From: Rhabdophis nuchalis
Lineage: Eukaryota > Chordata > Lepidosauria > Squamata > Natricidae
Direction of reading: 5' to 3'
Assembly (NCBI GenBank): GCA_039707465.1
Contig: CM077643.1
Span: 199,727,605 to 199,791,604, forward strand
DNA length: 64,000 nt
Shown piece by piece: positions 56,717 through 64,000 of the stretch; positions within the stretch are counted from its first letter, which is position 1; the number at the start of each line of letters is the position of its first letter. A program made the translations under genes and the position numbers. A model generated the notes under the pieces. The model saw only the letters and a program-made list of their open reading frames with translations, had not been told where the DNA came from and searched no databases.

Positions 56717-57772
56717 CGTGTGACCTACCAGGTGTACAGGTGTGGAGGAGGAGAGGTTCAGGGTCAAGTGGGAAGGAGCAATAGTCAGCAAGCTCAATGT
56801 CAACTATTTCTGCAAGGGAATGTGCTGGTGATGGGTAGCAGTTCCTGAAGGTAGCCCATGGATTAAACAAAATGGCATAGGAGTAGGCAAAATGGATTAT
56901 CACTCCATTGTCCAATAAAAACCTCTCAGACAATTTGTAATGTGCTTATTGGTGGCTGAACTAATAGCACATCGCCCAACTGGAATGGGCAGAAGCCAGC
57001 TCTCTTTCCAACTGAATATTCAGTGCAGCACAGAGCTAGCTTTTTCTCAAGAGGGTGCTTTGCACCCTTTTACAGTACTTGACAAAACACTGGTGAGTCC
57101 TTGCATTTGTGTAAGATACAATCTAGTCTTTACTGTAACCCAACTCAAAATGACTATGGATTGCAGAGCCCAGGAAAGAAATGGTGAGGATGTATGCTCA
57201 TATCAGCCTTGTGACTAACTGGAGTGGGCAGATCTGACTCCCTGATTGCATCCTCAAACAGGCAATTGATGCTGTTTCCACAGCAAAAAGAAAAAGGAAA
57301 AATAAATAGGGAGGAGAGGGAAAACTCTAGTCTAAAATTAGAACATTAGAGATGACTTTAAAGAGCACCTATTTTGGCCTGGGGATGAGATGAAGACAGC
57401 ATCATAAGGAGTAGCCATTTGAAAATTATTCCTGGGATATCCTTGTGCTGCAGTTAGAATATTGTAAAACTCATTTTAAAGAAAAACAAACTTTTTTTGT
57501 GAACAGGGGGGTACTAGTTACTTTGACTCTGACTTATTTTAGAATTTAAACAGACAAACTGTTGAATTGTCAAACATTTCCCCCTGTTATGCAATATCTA
57601 CAGCTATTGATTTCACTGTCTTGGAATTCACATATTCTTTTGCAGTGGCTGATATCTGATGCTATCTATACTTGTCATTATCCATAATTTTGGCTACAAT
57701 CTCACAATTCCTATAAATCCCAGATATCATTTAATTGGTGCTGGGTGGAATAATGAGGGCTCTATTTTAATA
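56717..57772. other. Unassigned DNA
   Basis: No gene or named repeat. The 92-codon frame at 56940-57218 has no domain. Confidence 0.4.
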
Positions 57773-58405
57773 GAGAGGGCACTCAACTTGGGTGTCCTCC
57801 TGGATTCCTGGCTGTCCATGGAGGACCATGTGGCGGCCGTGGCCAGGAGGGCGTTTTATCAGGTATGCCTGATACGCCAGTTGCGCCCCTTACTGGACCG
57901 GGGGGTCCTTCGCACAGTCACTCAAGCGCTTGTGACATCCCGGCTGGATTACTGTAATGCTCTCTACATGGGGCTCCCCTTGAGGTGCACTCGAAAGCTA
58001 CAGTTAGTTCAGAATGCGGCCGCGCGGGTGATTATGGGTGCCCCAAGGCAAGCCCACATAACACCTCTCCTGCGCAAGCTGCACTGGCTGCTTGTGGCCT
58101 TTCGAGTGCGCTTCAAGGTGTTGACAACCATCTTCAAATCGCTCCATGGCTCGGGGCCTAGCTATATACGAGACCGCCTCCTGCCCCATACATCCCTTTG
58201 TCTGATCCGCTCCCACAGAGAGGGTCTTCTCCGGGTACCATCAGCCGGGCAATGCCGGTTGGCGATGCCCAGGGGAAGGGCCTTCTCTGTGGCAGGCCCG
58301 GCCCTCTGGAACGACCTACCCCCCGACCTACGCACCACCTTGGACCTCCGCCTCTTCCGCCAATGTCTTAAGACGTATCTATTTCAACAAGCCGGCCTAG
58401 CATAG
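57773..58405 (+). pseudogene. L2 ORF2 C-terminal remnant
   Basis: Open from the truncation point, ERALNLGVLLDSWLSMEDHV, through LRPLLDRGVLRTVTQALV, SRLDYCNALYMGLPLRC, VQNAAARVIMGAPR, LHWLLVAFRVRFKVL and [10 protein letters not shown] to a stop after AGLA: about 210 residues. It starts after the RT catalytic core (aligns to about residue 258 of the 469-residue frame at 34474-35883). The same frame runs 38 codons upstream into flanking DNA by chance. No inactivating change is visible in the remaining part. Confidence 0.93.
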
Positions 58406-58604
58406 CCCCCCGTTTCTGACTTTTATCTATAAATTGTTAATTTGCAGGGTTTTAAATGGGTTTTTTAGCACAGGAGTTATAATTTAATATGTTTTTAATA
58501 ATGTATATTGTTCTTTTGTTATGGTTTTAATAATGCCTGTGCGCCGCCCTGGGTCCTAACAAGGAGAAGGGTGGGGTATAAATTCGAAAAATAAAAATAA
58601 TAAT
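57773..58604 (+). mobile_element. L2 LINE, young 5'-truncated copy
   Basis: 832 bp, flanked by a 21-bp duplication around GGGCTCTATTTTAATA (57752-57772 and 58605-58625) with one mismatch. The 3'UTR has GCGCCGCCCTGGGTCC and ends in AAAATAAAAATAATAAT rather than AAAT units, a different tail from the 17186 copy. Confidence 0.95.
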
Positions 58605-58625
58605 AATGAGAGCTCTATTTTAATA

Positions 58626-61332
58626 AATAAATCTCCATCATTCTGTCTCTCTTCTGCAAAATGTGTGAATGTGTGTGTGTAATTATGGTTAGTGCTTTGT
58701 GGCGTATCATTATAAGCTTTTACCCCTTTGAGATGAAAGATAATATTAACTGAAAAGATACACATCTGGCCTATGTATTTCATGAACATGTCATAGATCT
58801 ATTTGTCCCAGCAGGAAGAGAATGGTATCTAGCCATATGAATGCCAAAATTGACATAATCTGGAAAAGTTATGCTATTGTTTTACTCATTGAAAAGGACA
58901 GTAGAACACATTATCTTCAACTGTTGTATTAATAGCCCCTTACTGCCATTGTGAGATGGCTGGTGTGGGCTCAAAGCAAAGACTGAAAGAATTGTATAAA
59001 ATAAAGAAGAATGTTTTTATTTGCCAAATTAAAATATAACTTTGGCATCTGATCAGAACTGAACTACTTTCAATCATAATAACAGGATTTTTCATCCTTA
59101 GAGATGCTTACATCCGAAATATTAGGAAGCTGATGCAATGCCTAGGCTTTTCACATCCCTGAAAGCAGGAATGGAACCTTTTACATCTAAAATGAGTTAA
59201 TCATAACTGTAATTTAACTGTTTTTATTATATCTGTAACACAGAAGAAGACTGAAAGTCCTTGGAGGCTGGATAGCATCTGGTAACATTTTTTTACCATT
59301 TGGTAAATGTTCCTCTTTGGGCTAATTTACATGTTACAGTCACCATGTAAAGATCTTTTAAAATTCTGCAATATGTTGTCCTTACAGGTCAGGTAACTAC
59401 TGCCATAACAGTGCAATCCTTCCTTATTGCTTGAGATATTATTAAATACTTTAAATGGTAGCTTTATTTCCACAGAAAGAAAAATAGACAGGAATGTCTA
59501 TTTTTACACCACTCCTTTTCCTTTATAGCAGTTTTGCCCTTTTGATCAACAATTCTGGCCCTCTCAAGGTATTACCAGTTTGAGGCAAATTTAAGAGCCA
59601 AAATTGTGTCCACAAAATAATTCCCTTTCTTGCTAGTTTTTAAGAGACGACTTTGTTTATTTTGTATTATTCTCACAGGCATTTTATACAATGGTTTAAT
59701 TTGTTTTGATGGTTTATTTCTGTAAAATGTTTTGCCTCCCAGAAAGGTGGCATAGAAACAACCTTGATGTAAAAGCAACAGTTTATAAATATTTAAATGA
59801 AATTCAAATATATTTTTACAGGCATATGCAAAAATGTGTAAGAGTCTTCTCTTACACATTTTTGCATAGAATAGATATCAATGAAACTGAAGTGTAATCT
59901 TTACTCTTGAGCACAGTTATGGACAAAATGAACAAATCTAGCTTTTGTCTGGAAGGCCATCCCTTTACCCTGAAAAGAGAAAATGACAAAATTCAAGGAA
60001 CAGACCTACCTGCTGTAGCACTGAAGGATAATTCTTTTAACCTTTTTCAATGCTAAAATTATGGTTCCTGAGGGACTAAATGCCTTCAATTTATATTTCA
60101 ATCAAAATTCTTTGAGGAGAATAACAGAAGTTGTTCACAAGTACAGAAGGAAATCTATTTAAAGGAATACATTTTAAAAACTTTTTTAATAGTAATTTTT
60201 TTTAAAAAAAATTAAAATTACAAAGCTAGAAAGAGAGCCAGTTTGGTCTAATGTTTGAAGCTCCAAGCTAGAAATACGACTATGAGTTATGGGCTGACTT
60301 TAGAGATAAAATATTTGCTGTGTGACCTTGGACCAGTCAATCTGTCGCAGCCCACCTCACAGGGTTGCTGTGGTAAGAAAAATAGGAGGAAGGAGTATTA
60401 GATATGTTTCCAACCTTGAGGTATTTATGCAAATAGTAAAGGAAAGATAAAAGAAAAAAACAAAGATAAAAATAAGAAAAGAGAATATAAAGAAAAGAAA
60501 AAATAGTAAGAAAAATAGAAAAGAAAAAATAACAATACAATCTTTTGGCACATAAATTTATATCTAACCATAGCTAGAATCAATACAAATGTAAATTAAT
60601 TTAAAAGAAAAAAAAGCAAAACAGCTGCTAAAATTTGCAGGCAGAATCACCCATCATAGACTGAATTAACCATGGCTGTGTATATTTTGTGTTGGTTTTG
60701 TTTTCATCATATCAGCATACAGTTCAAGTACACTGATCAGGTTTCATTGAAATTCTATTAGAAGTAAAATCCTTAAATCCCTTAGAATTTGCCATGGGAT
60801 GGGACTATCAATAATTTTAACCATCATCAGTGCCAAATTCTTGTTTTGATATAAGGAGAAGCTTAATTTAGAATTTGGTTTGAAAATATGCTTTCTAAGA
60901 AACCTGGGCCAAAGCAATTTTAGGCTTCGTGAGTTCTGATCATTAGTACTTTGAATGTTACCTGACAGTTAAATGACAAGTGGTTGCTTGCACTAAGATT
61001 ACAATAACTGTGTGATCTTTTTGCCAAGGTTATTATCTTGCTCAGTTCTACTTATGACCTTTTTGTAGCAAGCAAATACAAGAACGAAATACTATGGAGA
61101 AACATATGAAAGACTCATTTTTTTTTTGCTCTGCTCTTGTAACCAGATAGTCATTGGATTATAACTCCCAATCAGCATTTGCTAAGAATTTTGGGAGTGT
61201 AGTTCCAACATGTCTGGAGGATCTGTAGATACTTCAGCTTTGCCTCCAGGACAGGAACCAATCAGCAAGGTGCCAGGCACACTACAGTAACTGAAACCCA
61301 GCACAATTTAAACAAGTGTTGACCCTGCACTC
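58626..61332. other. Unassigned; hairpin 59825-59868
   Basis: No gene. A perfect 20-bp-arm hairpin lies at 59825-59868. A diverged TAACTCCCAATCAGCATTTG ... TTGGGAGTGTAGTTCC inverted pair at about 61159-61207 may be an old MITE. A-rich tracts at 60190-60210 and 60440-60530. Confidence 0.4.
59825..59868. repeat. Perfect 20-bp-arm hairpin
   Basis: TATGCAAAAATGTGTAAGAG, a four-base loop TCTT, and the exact complement. Confidence 0.95.
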
Positions 61333-61676
61333 CAGTGGTGGGTTTCAAATTTTTTAGCACCTACTCTGTAGGTGTGGCCTATTTTGTGGTCGTGGCTTGG
61401 CAGTCATGTGACAGGGTGGGAGTGGCCACCTTTTAAAATGTGGTGAAACTCATTTAACAACGCTCTTGCTTAGCAACCAAAATTTTGGACTCAATTGTGA
61501 TGATAAATTCTTTCTTTCTTTCCTTCCTTTCCTTTCCTTTCCTTTCCGTTGGGTCACTGGCAGCGGCGGGCCAGATTTACTTCCAGGTACGCCGGTGGAA
61601 CCCCCTCTCACTGGTTCTCTAAATTTCACCAACCGGCTCTCGCGAGTAGGTGCAAGCCTGCAGAAACCCACCACTG
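61333..61676 (+). mobile_element. hAT-like element (CAGTGGTGGGTTTC termini)
   Basis: 344 bp starting CAGTGGTGGGTTTCAAA and ending GAAACCCACCACTG, flanked by the exact 8-bp duplication CTGCACTC (61325-61332, 61677-61684). Inside are CATTTAACAACGC and TTGCTTAGCAACC (shared with the TA-MITE family), a TTCCTTTCC tract at 61507-61548 and a CpG-bearing right part. Confidence 0.95.
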
Positions 61677-63630
<1,954 letters not shown>

Positions 63631-64000
63631 TACCTACAACTGTGAAAATCTACAAAAACACACACACATTGCTGCAGCTGAACCATATACTTAGAAGTTA
63701 ACAATAAAGTGATGTTAATATACAGTAATAATATAAATCACATTAAATAAAATGTAACAAGTCTGACAAGGTAACATTGTCTGCCATCTACATGCCAGAG
63801 TTGCTATTAAAATTGGGCACCAATATTTAAATAGATTTTTTTTACCAGACTTCAACATCACAGTTATTTACATAGAAGGACAAAAAATATCATTTAAAAT
63901 GTCACTAAAATTTATCTTTCTAGATGCAAAAAAAAAAAAAAAAAGGCCCCTGACAATTTGAACTGGACTTTGGTGTTTGAAATTTTGGAAGCTATGGACT
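63631..64000. other. Unassigned AT-rich DNA
   Basis: Nothing recognised; an A run at about 63927-63943. Confidence 0.4.

Overview
This is vertebrate nuclear DNA with no recognisable host protein-coding gene. It is almost certainly from a squamate reptile, and a snake is my best guess. The grounds are the co-occurrence of tRNA-derived SINEs of the Sauria type (A and B boxes, followed by a Bov-B-like 3' part ending in a GCTATT-type tail), Bov-B LINE remnants, many 5'-truncated L2 LINEs, a CR1-like LINE, an L1 ORF1 remnant, many short non-autonomous hAT elements with exact 8-bp target duplications, TA-flanked MITEs, and long tetranucleotide microsatellites such as (ATAG)n, (CCTT)n and (CTTT)n. 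Prokaryotic features (operons, ribosome binding sites, CRISPR) are absent. The species call is inference.

Layout. 1-9 kb: Sauria SINE, several hAT MITEs, and a solo LTR (7760-8261) whose empty site is preserved in a second copy of the host repeat near 12.7 kb. 9-20.7 kb: tRNA-SINE, L2 fragments, TA-flanked MITEs, and a locally duplicated repeat at 12.0-13.2 kb. 20.7-33 kb: mostly unassigned AT-rich DNA with isolated SINEs and a CR1-like LINE split by a hAT element. 33-36.6 kb: two L2 copies, one with a 469-codon open reverse-transcriptase frame whose first codons come from an older MITE. 36.6-40.2 kb: repeat-poor sequence (possible conserved non-coding DNA), a MITE and a compound microsatellite seeded by a SINE tail. 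40.8-45 kb: nested inverted repeats, Bov-B and Sauria remnants, an ORF1-only L1 insertion inside an L2, and a perfect 106-bp palindrome. 45-54.8 kb: hAT elements, a CR1-tailed tRNA SINE, microsatellites. 54.8-56.7 kb: a 1.9-kb CpG-rich hAT-like element packed with long inverted repeats, the oddest object here. 56.7-64 kb: a young L2 copy with a 21-bp target duplication, another hAT element, a possible conserved block and an (ATAG)n array.

The window reads as intergenic or intronic DNA shaped by target-primed retrotransposition (L2, L1, CR1, Bov-B and the SINEs that borrow their tails) and by cut-and-paste MITEs. The nested insertions give relative ages: CR1 before hAT, L2 before L1 and hAT, MITE before L2. 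No host exon can be called with confidence; two weak exon-like stretches are listed among the findings.
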